A stretch of 64,000 nt of DNA from Xylanibacillus composti. GTDB taxonomy: Bacteria; Bacillota; Bacilli; Paenibacillales; K13. The DNA is taken from the NCBI RefSeq assembly GCF_018403685.1, contig NZ_BOVK01000024.1:1-64000 (forward strand), in the 5' to 3' direction. Both the position numbers and the translations under genes were made by a program. Shown in pieces: positions 45,518-54,018 of this stretch; positions within the stretch are counted from its first letter, which is position 1; every line of letters starts with the position of its first letter. The notes under the pieces are model-generated. The model was not told the origin of the DNA. It saw only the letters and a list, made by a program, of their open reading frames with translations, and ran no database searches.

Positions 45518-47718
45518 GGCCGAAGCGAAAAGTTCCGTTTATCGAACAGATGAGCCAGACGGAATGCGGCATTGCCTGTATGGCCATGCTCAGCGCCTAC
45601 TACGGCAAACATGTGACCCTGTTCGAGCTGCGCGATCGCATCGGCAGCGGCAGAGACGGCAGCACTTTGTACGAACTGAAGCGATTAGGCGAGGACCTCG
45701 GCTTCGAAGCCAAATGCTACAAAGTCGAAGACCTGAACATATTGAGGCAGATCGACGAGCCGGTTATCTGCTTCTGGGAGCAGAAGCATTATGTCGTTCT
45801 CGAGAAAATCAGCCGGGATTACTTCCACATTCTGGACCCGGCACAAGGCAGGATGAAGCTGGACAAAGACGAATTCAACCGTCTATTCTCCCGCTATGTG
45901 CTGTACGGGAAGCCAGGACCCGCATTTCAGAAGCAAAAGCCGAAGAGTCTCTGGAAGCCTTACTTGATGTTGTTATGGCAAAAGCCGAAGCTGCTCGCCT
46001 TTATGCTGGGTGCCAATCTGCTGCTTCAGTCGTTTGTCTTGGTCACTCCCATCATGGTGCAGCAGCTGATTGATAATTTCGTTGTGAAGCAGAATATCGG
46101 GGACATGCACATATATCTGATCGGCATGACCGTGGCGCTCGGTTTGTACTTCGCCTTTTCTCTAATTAAGAACGAGGCAGCCATACAAGTGTTCAAGCAT
46201 TTGGATCAGGCGATGTCCTGGGAGTACTTTCGCCATCTGCTTGCCATTCCCTATAACTTTTTTCAAATACGCAGCACCGGGGACATCATGTACCGTTTCT
46301 CTAATTTACGGTCCATTCGCCTCATTCTTTCCAACCAAGTCATGAAGAGTGTGCTGGACGCCATCCTGTTCCTGGTCATTATCGGATATATGCTGGCCCA
46401 ATCGATGCATTTGTCCCTGTATGTGTTTCTCTTTGCCGGTTTGCTCTACCTGGGCATTCAACTGCTGAGGCCGCACCTGCATGAAGCAAGCCGCAGCGAA
46501 CTGTCCAAAGACACGAAGCTATTCTCCTATCAGAACGAATCTGTATCCGGTATTTTGAACGTGAAAATTTCCGGGGCCGAGCAGACGGTATCCGAGCGAT
46601 GGAAGTCGCATTATCAGGATTTCGTTAAAGCGTTCGTTGTCCGGGAGCGACTGTATGGCGTGCTGAACGCATTCTCCGGCGGGCTTGCCTTGTACATGCC
46701 CTTGTTTATCATCTGGATCGGCGCCCGCCAGGTTGCTGCCGGAGGGTTGTCGCTGGGCGAGCTGATCGCCTTTCAATCCATAGCCATTTACTTCATCAGT
46801 ACGGCCAACTCTCTCATTTTGTCACTGGAAACCTTTTATCAGCTTAAGGTGTATTTGCGGAGAATCCGCGATGTGGTCGATACGCCCCGCGAAGTGCCCG
46901 AAGGGCAGGCGCTGCGCCGGATTGAACTGAATGGAGAGATTGTCTTCGACCAGGTCTCGTTCTCCTATACGCCTTACGCCAAGCCGGTGTTGAGAGACAT
47001 GAGCTTTCGCATCCGGAACGGGCAAAAAGTTGCCATTATCGGCGCGTCCGGGTCGGGCAAGAGCACGCTCGCCAATTTGCTGGTTGGCCTGTACCAGCCG
47101 AGCGCCGGCGCCGTATACTATGGGCCGCATCGCCTGGAAGAGCTCGATAAGCCGCATATTCGCAAACAAATGGGGATCGTCAACCAGCAGCCATTTCTAT
47201 ACAATCAATCCATATACGACAATATCAAAGGCAACAATGCGCACGTGACGATGGACGATATTGTGCGGGCCGCCATGGTGGCGCAAATTCACGAGGAAAT
47301 CATGGCCATGCCCATGCGATACGAGACCATCTTGTCCGAGAACGGGCAAAACTTGTCCGGCGGTCAAAGACAGCGGTTGGCAATCGCCAGAGCGCTTGTC
47401 CATTCGCCAAGAATCATCGTGTTCGACGAGGCTACCAACGCCTTGGACAGCATCAACGAGAAGAAGATCGACGACTACTTGGCGCAGCTGCAATGTACGC
47501 GCATCGTCATTGCGCACCGGTTGTCCACGATCATGGACGCCGATCAAATCCTAGTCCTGTCGCAAGGAGAAATTGTGGAGAGGGGCACACATGAACAATT
47601 GAGACGAACGAGCGGATATTACCGAAGGCTGATAGAAGCCTATCGTGACATGGACATGAAAGGAGGTGAATCCAATGATGAATCAAGGTTTGAAAAACCC
47701 GTACTCCAGAACTCATAA
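45514..47718 (+). CDS. lanT: LanT: C39 peptidase-containing ABC exporter
   Basis: This 734-residue transporter exports the modified peptides and cuts leaders at double-glycine sites. An N-terminal C39 cysteine peptidase (about 1-140) has C18 in QMSQTECGIAC, the histidine in QKHYVVLEKI near 91 and an aspartate in HILDPAQG near 108. Six membrane helices (about 160-440) are followed by an ATPase with GASGSGKSTLANLL near 510, LSGGQRQRLAIARAL near 615 and IIVFDEATNALD. The TTG start, in TTGA overlapping the lanM2 stop, has an AGGAGG site. Its last 44 bases overlap the start of the alpha precursor. One transporter presumably serves both peptides. Confidence 0.95.
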   Translation: MRPKRKVPFIEQMSQTECGIACMAMLSAYYGKHVTLFELRDRIGSGRDGSTLYELKRLGEDLGFEAKCYKVEDLNILRQIDEPVICFWEQKHYVVLEKISRDYFHILDPAQGRMKLDKDEFNRLFSRYVLYGKPGPAFQKQKPKSLWKPYLMLLWQKPKLLAFMLGANLLLQSFVLVTPIMVQQLIDNFVVKQNIGDMHIYLIGMTVALGLYFAFSLIKNEAAIQVFKHLDQAMSWEYFRHLLAIPYNFFQIRSTGDIMYRFSNLRSIRLILSNQVMKSVLDAILFLVIIGYMLAQSMHLSLYVFLFAGLLYLGIQLLRPHLHEASRSELSKDTKLFSYQNESVSGILNVKISGAEQTVSERWKSHYQDFVKAFVVRERLYGVLNAFSGGLALYMPLFIIWIGARQVAAGGLSLGELIAFQSIAIYFISTANSLILSLETFYQLKVYLRRIRDVVDTPREVPEGQALRRIELNGEIVFDQVSFSYTPYAKPVLRDMSFRIRNGQKVAIIGASGSGKSTLANLLVGLYQPSAGAVYYGPHRLEELDKPHIRKQMGIVNQQPFLYNQSIYDNIKGNNAHVTMDDIVRAAMVAQIHEEIMAMPMRYETILSENGQNLSGGQRQRLAIARALVHSPRIIVFDEATNALDSINEKKIDDYLAQLQCTRIVIAHRLSTIMDADQILVLSQGEIVERGTHEQLRRTSGYYRRLIEAYRDMDMKGGESNDESRFEKPVLQNS

Positions 47719-47911
47719 TGCCCAATTGCCGATCGAGAATCCTCTTGTTGAATTGAAGGAGGACGAGCTGCTGCAAGTGAGCGGCGCAGCGGAAGAGCGC
47801 TGGTTAGAAGTGATCATTTCGGGTGTCGCATGTGCTGCAGCCAGCTACTTCATGGGCAATCCGGGACATATGTGCACACTGACTGTTGAGTGCCAGCGTT
47901 CCTGCAACTAA
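47675..47911 (+). CDS. lanA1: Lanthipeptide alpha precursor (haloduracin A1/lacticin A1-like)
   Basis: This 78-residue precursor starts at ATG 47675, 8 bp after AAAGGAGGTGA inside the end of lanT. The leader (1-38) has the RTHN box also recalled in HalA1, an acidic ELKEDELLQVSGA end, and a GA cleavage site. The 40-residue core ends in CTLTVECQRSCN, which keeps the CTxTxEC lipid II-binding motif of the mersacidin/alpha group. Plausible rings by alignment are S11-C15, S19-C29 (SYFMGNPGHMC), T30-C35 and T32-C39. The core begins with an unusual extension, AEERWLEVII, absent from haloduracin and lacticin alpha peptides. It has no N-terminal cysteine for the disulfide of Hal-alpha. Confidence 0.93.
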   Translation: MMNQGLKNPYSRTHNAQLPIENPLVELKEDELLQVSGAAEERWLEVIISGVACAAASYFMGNPGHMCTLTVECQRSCN

Positions 47912-47976
47912 TCGCGCAAAACCGGGGAGAGACGAGCATGCCTTGTCTCTCTCCAATCATGACAGGAGGTGAATGC

Positions 47977-50900
47977 ATGTCCTCGTCCATTGTATACAAC
48001 GCCCTGCATCTTCAGGAGCGCAAATCATTCGGTCCGGCGCGAGCCGAGTCGGATCTGACAGAGGTTCTCCCGTATTGGCGGCAGCTATTGGATTGTGAAA
48101 GCGAGCAATCGTTCGAAGCGCTTCTGGCACGTCACTACCAAATCGATCTTCCGTTTCTTCGCCGGCACTTTCGAGAGAATGCCGATGGAACCGGCGGCGG
48201 GAGCAAGGCGGAAAACCTGCAGTCGGACTGGGTTGCTTATATGAAGGAAGTACTCATAAAGCGGTCAGAAGGGCTGAATCCGGGTTCAAGCACAAATGTG
48301 AAAGAAAGAAGCCCTCTCCTTCATGACTATGAGCAGGTCATGGAGGGCACCAGCCTGTCGGACTTTCCGTTCTACACCATTTACGAACCGCTTGTACAGG
48401 AATTTTACACGGACCTGTTCGTCGGGGAGGGAGCTGCCCCTGAGATGGTCGTTCGCCGGCTGGCCAAGCATGACCTGATTCAATATTATTTGGATCTCCT
48501 GTACGCCATCACCCACAAGACGCTAATGCTGGAGATTAACTGCTTGCGCTTGGAAGGGAAGCTGGAAGGAGAGAGTCCTGAGCAGCGGTATGAACATTAT
48601 GTCTCGCAGTTTCTAAGGAATCGGCATTACTTGAGCAATCTGCTGGAGGAATATCCGGTCATGTTCCGGCTGATTGCCGAAAAAACCGGAAACCTGAAGC
48701 GATTCATCCGCGAAATCTTGGGGCATGCGCACCAGGACTGGCATGCATTGCAGCAGCGGTTCAGCGTGAGGGAGCCGGACATTGTCCGACTTCAACTGGG
48801 GAAGGGCGATTCCCACAAGAAGGGGAGAACCGTCGCCATTCTTCAATTCGGCTGCGGCACAAAGCTGGTATATAAGCCCCGCAGCATGGGGATTGACGAT
48901 ACATTTCAACAGTTTTTGCAATGGATGAACGAGCGGTTGGATGACGGTTTGCCGCTTTGCACGGCCGGTGTATGGAATCGGCAGACATATGGCTGGATGG
49001 AATATATTTCGTATGCGCCATGCGCCTCTGATGAGGAGCGTCAGCGTTTTTATTACCGGTTGGGCAAACTTCTAGCCGTGCTTCATACGATGAACGCCAC
49101 CGATTTTCATTATGAGAATATTATAGCCAGTACTGACCAGCCTGTATTGGTTGATCTGGAGTCGCTGTTTCAGCATACGGTTAGCAAGGATCACGATTAT
49201 ACAGGAAGCGGCGCGATTAACCGGGCGCTCACACTCATTCGGGATTCGGTCTTGTCGACCGGGGTTGTGCCGACAAACATTGATCGGGAGCAGAGCTTTG
49301 ACATCAGCGGGGTCGGCGGCATCGGAGAACAGCAAAGCCCTTTTCAAATTCAAACGGTGGAAGGGAAGCATACGGACGAAATTCGTCTGGTCAAAAGATT
49401 GGGCAAGCTGGAATCAGGGCATAACAACCCATTGGCCGGGCAGCAGGATAATGGGGCAAGCCGCGAAATTATGCACTATATGGACTTTCTGCTGGACGGT
49501 TTTCAGGCCGGGTACCGGCTGTTTCTGATTCATAAGCCTGAAGCGGTCCGCCAGTTGGAAGCCTTCGGAAATTGTGAAGTGCGAAAAATCTTAAAAAGCA
49601 CGATGATATACAGCAAGCTGCTGCATTTGAGCTATCATCCCGATTTTCTCCGAAACCAGCTGGATCGGGAGATGCTGCTAAATCGCATATCGCTTGCATC
49701 GGACGATTTGGACAGACGCATCGTATTGGCCGAGATCGCGGATTTGCTGGACGGGGATATTCCGTACTTTTCCGCAATCCCTTCCGGAACGTGGATGCGT
49801 GATGCCCGCAACCAATCGATTGACGGCTTTTTTTATGAAGATGGGCTAACGCGGAGTTTGCGCAAGCTCGATCAACTTTCGGCAATTGACCTGGAGCATC
49901 AGTTGAACATCATTCAAGCGACCATTGCCGCCGTGTATGCCAAAGAGGACATCAAATTGATCCGTCTGGACAATTGGAAAGCGACGGAGGCCGAACAAGT
50001 GAACTTGCTCCACAAAGCAGAGATCATCGCGGACACCGTCATTCGCGCCGCTATCAAGCATGAAGGGGAGCAGGGATTGGAATATTGCTGGACCAGCATG
50101 GTGACCAAAGGCGGGAGAAAGCATGTCTGGCAGTATTCGGTGACAGGTCCTGGCATCTACGACGGAAACCCGGGCATCGCGCTGCTGTTCGCCCAGCTTT
50201 GGCGATTGACAGGGAAGGAAAGATACCGCGAAGCTTGCTTGGCCGCTATCCGGCCCATTCAATTGATTCTGGAGGAACTGGTCCAGCCGGACAATATTAA
50301 TCTCGGGGCCTTCTTGGGCATCGGAGGGATGGCATACGGCTTTGCCCAATTGGGCGCGGTATTGAAAGATGCGGAGATGAAGCAATGCAGCGACCGGCTG
50401 CTGAGGGAGATCCCGAGACTTGTCCATCAAGACCGCCTATATGACCTCATTGGGGGCAGCGCGGGGGCGCTGGCTGTCATTGCAAGCGTCCTGGAACAAA
50501 ACCCCGAAAGCGCATGGTTGATTGAAATTGGCGAGAAGCTGGTTAGCCATTTGATCCAGCATGCCGTCCCCATGGAATCGGGCGTGGCGTGGACGCCGGC
50601 CAACTCGCCGGAGCGACCGTATATCGGGTTCTCCCACGGCAATGCAGGTATTATATTCGCGCTTTGTCGGTTCATGACATGGTCCAGGCAGCAAGCAGCG
50701 ATCAAAAAGACCGTGCAGGAAGCCCTGGATTATGAGAACCGATTCTACGATCCAGCGGTGCGGAACTGGTTCAGCGTGCATCTGAACAAGCATTCCATTG
50801 CCTGGTGTCACGGGGCTCCCGGCATTTTGCTGTCCAGAATGGAGGCTGTCCGCTGCGGGATCGCCCACGAGCAGCTGGAGCGCGACCGTCAAGCTGCACT

Positions 50901-51234
50901 TGCCACGACACTGGACGTATCGCTGGGCGGCAACTTCTCCTTTTGCCACGGCAATTTCGGCAATTTCGATGTGTTGGTATTGGCGGCACCGTATGCCAGC
51001 ATGCAGGAACAGGCGCAGATTGAAGCCAAGAAACATGCGATGCTGGATGAATTGTTCCGCCGTTCGGATGTCATTCATGCGGATATTAACGCAATCGGCG
51101 TCATGAACGGCTTGGCCAGTATTGGATACGGGCTGTTAAGAATACATGATCCGCAGGATGTTCCCTCTCTGCTGACGCTCGAATTGAAAGGACAGGAAGC
51201 GATGGCGGGACAAGCCAATCAAAGGGTCGGGTAA
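47977..51234 (+). CDS. lanM1: Class II lanthipeptide synthetase LanM (alpha-associated)
   Basis: This 1085-residue LanM has the same order of domains as the beta-associated enzyme: dehydratase (GDSHKKGRTVAILQF, KLVYKPRSM near 297, DFHYENIIASTDQPVLVDLESL near 378) and LanC-like cyclase with zinc ligands in AWCHGAPG near 945 and SFCHGNFGN near 990. ATG 47977 follows AGGAGGTGA with good spacing. It lies 65 bp after the alpha precursor and is probably its dedicated enzyme. The two LanMs are clearly diverged from each other, as expected for two-component systems where each works on one peptide. It ends with a hairpin terminator. Confidence 0.95.
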   Translation: MSSSIVYNALHLQERKSFGPARAESDLTEVLPYWRQLLDCESEQSFEALLARHYQIDLPFLRRHFRENADGTGGGSKAENLQSDWVAYMKEVLIKRSEGLNPGSSTNVKERSPLLHDYEQVMEGTSLSDFPFYTIYEPLVQEFYTDLFVGEGAAPEMVVRRLAKHDLIQYYLDLLYAITHKTLMLEINCLRLEGKLEGESPEQRYEHYVSQFLRNRHYLSNLLEEYPVMFRLIAEKTGNLKRFIREILGHAHQDWHALQQRFSVREPDIVRLQLGKGDSHKKGRTVAILQFGCGTKLVYKPRSMGIDDTFQQFLQWMNERLDDGLPLCTAGVWNRQTYGWMEYISYAPCASDEERQRFYYRLGKLLAVLHTMNATDFHYENIIASTDQPVLVDLESLFQHTVSKDHDYTGSGAINRALTLIRDSVLSTGVVPTNIDREQSFDISGVGGIGEQQSPFQIQTVEGKHTDEIRLVKRLGKLESGHNNPLAGQQDNGASREIMHYMDFLLDGFQAGYRLFLIHKPEAVRQLEAFGNCEVRKILKSTMIYSKLLHLSYHPDFLRNQLDREMLLNRISLASDDLDRRIVLAEIADLLDGDIPYFSAIPSGTWMRDARNQSIDGFFYEDGLTRSLRKLDQLSAIDLEHQLNIIQATIAAVYAKEDIKLIRLDNWKATEAEQVNLLHKAEIIADTVIRAAIKHEGEQGLEYCWTSMVTKGGRKHVWQYSVTGPGIYDGNPGIALLFAQLWRLTGKERYREACLAAIRPIQLILEELVQPDNINLGAFLGIGGMAYGFAQLGAVLKDAEMKQCSDRLLREIPRLVHQDRLYDLIGGSAGALAVIASVLEQNPESAWLIEIGEKLVSHLIQHAVPMESGVAWTPANSPERPYIGFSHGNAGIIFALCRFMTWSRQQAAIKKTVQEALDYENRFYDPAVRNWFSVHLNKHSIAWCHGAPGILLSRMEAVRCGIAHEQLERDRQAALATTLDVSLGGNFSFCHGNFGNFDVLVLAAPYASMQEQAQIEAKKHAMLDELFRRSDVIHADINAIGVMNGLASIGYGLLRIHDPQDVPSLLTLELKGQEAMAGQANQRVG

Positions 51235-51240
51235 ATGGGT

Positions 51241-51297
51241 AAGGGACGAAGCGTGCGGATGCGTGAATGAATGCTGCCGACAAGCCGTCCCTTTTTT
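51241..51297 (+). terminator. Terminator after alpha-associated lanM
   Basis: AAGGGACG (51241-51248) pairs with CGTCCCTT (51286-51293), followed by TTTT. The loop is long with weak inner pairing. Confidence 0.7.
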
Positions 51298-51346
51298 ACT
51301 TGCTTCAGGCTGCTCCGCCGGCCTGCACGGGAACTAAGAAGGGGGT

Positions 51347-51407
51347 GTATACTATTTTGTACAGTATGTAATATATATTTGACATACAGTAAAAAATAGT
51401 ATACCAT
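51347..51407 (+). promoter_or_regulatory. Promoter with paired operators before the immunity unit
   Basis: GTATACTATTTT (51347-51358) and AAAATAGTATAC (51393-51404) are perfect 12-bp inverted copies with centres 46 bp apart. A nested GTATGT/ACATAC pair lies between them. A -35-like TTGACA (51379-51384) and a -10-like TACCAT (51402-51407) are 17 bp apart, so the downstream arm covers the -10. This suits autoregulation by the XRE protein encoded next. Confidence 0.7.
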
Positions 51408-51429
51408 GTGAAGCAAGGAGGGGATCGAA

Positions 51430-51657
51430 GTGGCAGGTTCATTGACTAACAACATCTACATGCTGCGTGCCGAAAGAAGGTGGTCGCAGAAATATCTGGC
51501 CGAACAAATCGGCGTCAGCAGACAAACGATCATCTCACTCGAAGCGAATCGCTACAATCCTTCCTTAATCCTGGCATTTCGCATTGCGGAAGTTTTCGGG
51601 GTGGGGATTGAGGATGTGTTCCGCTATCACCCTCAGCAGACGAAAGGGGATGAGTGA
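51430..51657 (+). CDS. XRE family regulator of the immunity unit
   Basis: This 75-residue single-domain HTH_3 protein reads LRAERRWSQKYLAEQIGVSRQTIISLEANRYNPSL, covering all helices of the Cro/CI fold. Small regulators of this size sit in front of a two-helix protein and an ABC exporter in other two-component lantibiotic clusters, such as the LicR-LicY order recalled for lichenicidin. The GTG at 51430 has AAGGAGGGG upstream. It likely represses its own promoter through the inverted repeats just upstream; the inducer is unknown. Confidence 0.85.
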   Translation: MAGSLTNNIYMLRAERRWSQKYLAEQIGVSRQTIISLEANRYNPSLILAFRIAEVFGVGIEDVFRYHPQQTKGDE

Positions 51658-51658
51658 A

Positions 51659-51946
51659 ATGTTCATGACTTATTTGATGCCGGCAGCCTTGTTCATATTT
51701 GCCTTATCCGGAGTGTATTTTATTCTTATCTTTCCCAGGGAACGAGACGAGCGCTCCAACTTGATTTTGAAGCATGCCTTCCAGAATGCCTATTATGTCA
51801 TGTTGGCGGCGCTGCTAGTCACATTTGTTCTGTCCAAGTTATTCGAAGTCGTAGACGAGCATTTTCAAGAAGCCGTATTGGTCGATGTGCTGGCAGCCCA
51901 TCTTACGGTGATGCTGACGGCCATCATTTTGAACCGAAAGATGTAG
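51659..51946 (+). CDS. Small multi-helix membrane protein (LicY-like position)
   Basis: This roughly 95-residue membrane protein has three hydrophobic segments (MPAALFIFALSGVYFILIF, NAYYVMLAALLVTFVLSKLF and a C-terminal ADVLAAHLTVMLTA-like one). ATG 51659 is preferred for spacing to AAAGGGG; ATG 51650 overlaps the XRE stop and is possible. The family is not recognised beyond resemblance in size and position to the LicY-type gene. It is in a tight operon with the XRE regulator and ABC genes, so a role in immunity or sensing is inferred. Confidence 0.65.
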   Translation: MFMTYLMPAALFIFALSGVYFILIFPRERDERSNLILKHAFQNAYYVMLAALLVTFVLSKLFEVVDEHFQEAVLVDVLAAHLTVMLTAIILNRKM

Positions 51947-51955
51947 GTGATCGCA

Positions 51956-52879
51956 GTGAGTGCGCAGCCTGTTCTGAGCGTGAAGCAAGTCATGAAAAAA
52001 ATAGGCAATCAGACGATTATCCGGTCGCTGTCGTTTGCCATTGAACGGGGGACCGTGTTCGGCTTGATCGGGGAGAATGGCGCGGGAAAGACAACCGTCC
52101 TCGGTATGGTGTGCGGATTAATCGCGCCAACCTCGGGAACGATCCATGTTGAAGGGATGCCGGTTAGCACGATGCGCAAGCAGGTGCTCCGGCGTATCGG
52201 AGCGCTGATTGAGGAACCGCATTTCTATAAATACTTGACCGGCATGGAGCATATGCTCTACGGCAGCCGCTTGTATGGGGAGATCACCAGTGATCGGATC
52301 GCCGAGGTCCTATCCCTTCTGAAGCTGGAGGATTTCATTCACAAGAAGGTCGGGCAATATTCCCTCGGAATGAAGAAGCGTCTGGCCATTGCCCAATGCC
52401 TGCTGCACAAGCCGACCTTGCTGATATTGGATGAACCCACGAACGGCCTTGATCCGGGGGCCATGATTGAATTTCGCGAGATGATCCGCAGCATTGCCTC
52501 CAAGTTTAAGCTATCGGTTCTGATCTCCAGCCATCATCTCAGGGAAATCGAGAATATCTGCCACCAATTCGGCCTGCTGCAGAATGGCACGTTAACGCTG
52601 CTCGGGGCTAATAAATCGCGTTATGGCGACAGCGTTGTGTTTGTCATTGAAGCTGAGGACCCGGGAAGGGCCGTCGAATTGCTTGAACAGCAGTCATACA
52701 TCTTCGAGCCGCAGCGGAGTGCAGACGGCAAAATTACGTTTGTTATGGAACGCAGCCATTATTCCTCGCTTCTTCTGCTGCTTAGTCAGGCCGGGGTGCG
52801 ATCAATCCAGGAAAAATCCTTTGATTTGGAGGAGGCATACTTGCAGATGACCCGTAAATCCGAAGGGGGAGGGGGATAA
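51956..52879 (+). CDS. lanF: Lantibiotic immunity ABC transporter ATPase (LanF-like)
   Basis: This 307-residue ATPase of the BcrA/LanF group has Walker A GENGAGKTTVLGM, the Q-loop region IEEPHFYKYLTGMEHM, signature YSLGMKKRLAIAQCLL, Walker B LLILDEPTNGLDPG, and the switch histidine in ISSHHLREIE. The C-terminal 90 residues are typical of this group. GTG 51956 is favoured over GTG 51947 because TAGGTGA then sits at proper spacing. The stop overlaps the permease ATG (ATAATG). It would pump mature lanthipeptide off the producer membrane. Confidence 0.9.
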   Translation: MSAQPVLSVKQVMKKIGNQTIIRSLSFAIERGTVFGLIGENGAGKTTVLGMVCGLIAPTSGTIHVEGMPVSTMRKQVLRRIGALIEEPHFYKYLTGMEHMLYGSRLYGEITSDRIAEVLSLLKLEDFIHKKVGQYSLGMKKRLAIAQCLLHKPTLLILDEPTNGLDPGAMIEFREMIRSIASKFKLSVLISSHHLREIENICHQFGLLQNGTLTLLGANKSRYGDSVVFVIEAEDPGRAVELLEQQSYIFEPQRSADGKITFVMERSHYSSLLLLLSQAGVRSIQEKSFDLEEAYLQMTRKSEGGGG

Positions 52880-53823
52880 TGTTGGCGCTGCTGCAAGGCG
52901 AGTGGCTGAAGATTCGCAGGCAAAAAGTATTGGCTGTCGTTCTGCTCGGCTTGCTCGTGCTGACGCTTGGCCACGGCGTCATCCAGGCTTATCAGCAGCC
53001 TGTTCCGACAAGCGAGCCGTGGCAGCCGGCATTGCAAAGCGAGCTGGAGCGGCTGGAGGAACAGCAGCAAGAGCTGAATCCCGGGACGCTGATGTATGAG
53101 GTCAACCGGGAACGCATGATACTGTACCAGTATCAACTGGAGCATGACATGCCGCCAGACAACGGCCGGAATGTGTGGAGCTTTGTCTCCGATAACCATC
53201 TGCTGCTAGCTGTCGTCGGCTTGTACTTGATCACGATGTCCGTGTATGTGGTGGCGTCAGAATACCAGCAAGGAACGGTCAAGTTTCTATTCTTAAAGCC
53301 GGTTGCGCCACTATCGGTCATGATCAGCAAGTGGACGCTGATTGTGACGCTGGCGTTCGTTGCCATCAGCTTTGTGTTCGCCGCATCGTATCTGACGGGA
53401 CTGGTGCTGCTCGGTACGTCCGGACCTACGGAAATGCTTGTTGTGGCAGGCGATGAAGTCGTAGTTCAGAACGCGGCCTTCGCCTCGCTCCGTCAGTTTG
53501 CATGGACAGGCGTGGAGATTTTGGTCTATTGTGCAGGCGCTTTTACTTTGGCCTGCGTCCTGCGCAGCGTCGCTGTCGCCACGGCTGTATCGCTGTTTCT
53601 GTATTACTCGGGGGAACTGGTTGCCCGCTTGCTGGCTGCCCGATTCGAATGGGCGAAGTACCTCTTGTTCGCAAACTTGGATTTGAATGCGTATTTTGAG
53701 GGCAGGCCTATGGCGGAAGGGCTGACCTTGCCGTTCTCGCTGACGCTTCTGCTTGTCCACTTGGCATTATTTGCGCTGGTGGTCTACAAATCCGTGCACA
53801 ACAAAGACGTGCCGTTGTCCTGA
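52879..53823 (+). CDS. Immunity ABC transporter permease (LanE/LanG-like)
   Basis: This 314-residue ABC-2-type permease has six hydrophobic segments: one at about 16-38, an extracytoplasmic loop rich in Gln/Glu (about 42-90), then helices from about 110 to 305. VVASEYQQGTVKFLFLKPV matches the EF-hand-like coupling segment of this permease class. It overlaps the ATPase gene by 1 bp. LanFEG systems usually have two different permeases, but only one gene is present here, so it may act as a homodimer. It is followed by a terminator. Confidence 0.87.
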   Translation: MLALLQGEWLKIRRQKVLAVVLLGLLVLTLGHGVIQAYQQPVPTSEPWQPALQSELERLEEQQQELNPGTLMYEVNRERMILYQYQLEHDMPPDNGRNVWSFVSDNHLLLAVVGLYLITMSVYVVASEYQQGTVKFLFLKPVAPLSVMISKWTLIVTLAFVAISFVFAASYLTGLVLLGTSGPTEMLVVAGDEVVVQNAAFASLRQFAWTGVEILVYCAGAFTLACVLRSVAVATAVSLFLYYSGELVARLLAARFEWAKYLLFANLDLNAYFEGRPMAEGLTLPFSLTLLLVHLALFALVVYKSVHNKDVPLS

Positions 53824-53875
53824 CAGTGCTGGTACAGTAATGGAGTTTGTACAAGAGATGGATTAAGGCCTTAAG

Positions 53876-53914
53876 ATACCTTAACACGGGATTACCTGTG
53901 GAGAGGTATTTTTT
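53876..53914 (+). terminator. Terminator of the immunity unit
   Basis: ATACCT pairs with AGGTAT and inner CACGGG pairs with CCTGTG (one wobble). Six T follow. Confidence 0.85.
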
Positions 53915-53984
53915 ATGTCGGCCTCCGTATTGCGAAAATCAGGACTCGGCATCTATAGGCGGCTTTTTGACAGGGGCATAGGAA

Positions 53985-54018
53985 GAGGGGTTTCCTTCCA
54001 AGCGAAGCAAACCCCCTC
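53985..54018 (-). terminator. Hairpin at the end of the SNF2-like gene
   Basis: GAGGGGTTT (53985-53993) pairs with AAACCCCCTC (54009-54018). The stop codon of the SNF2-like gene lies within the arm. No long T-run follows, so strength is uncertain. Confidence 0.5.
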
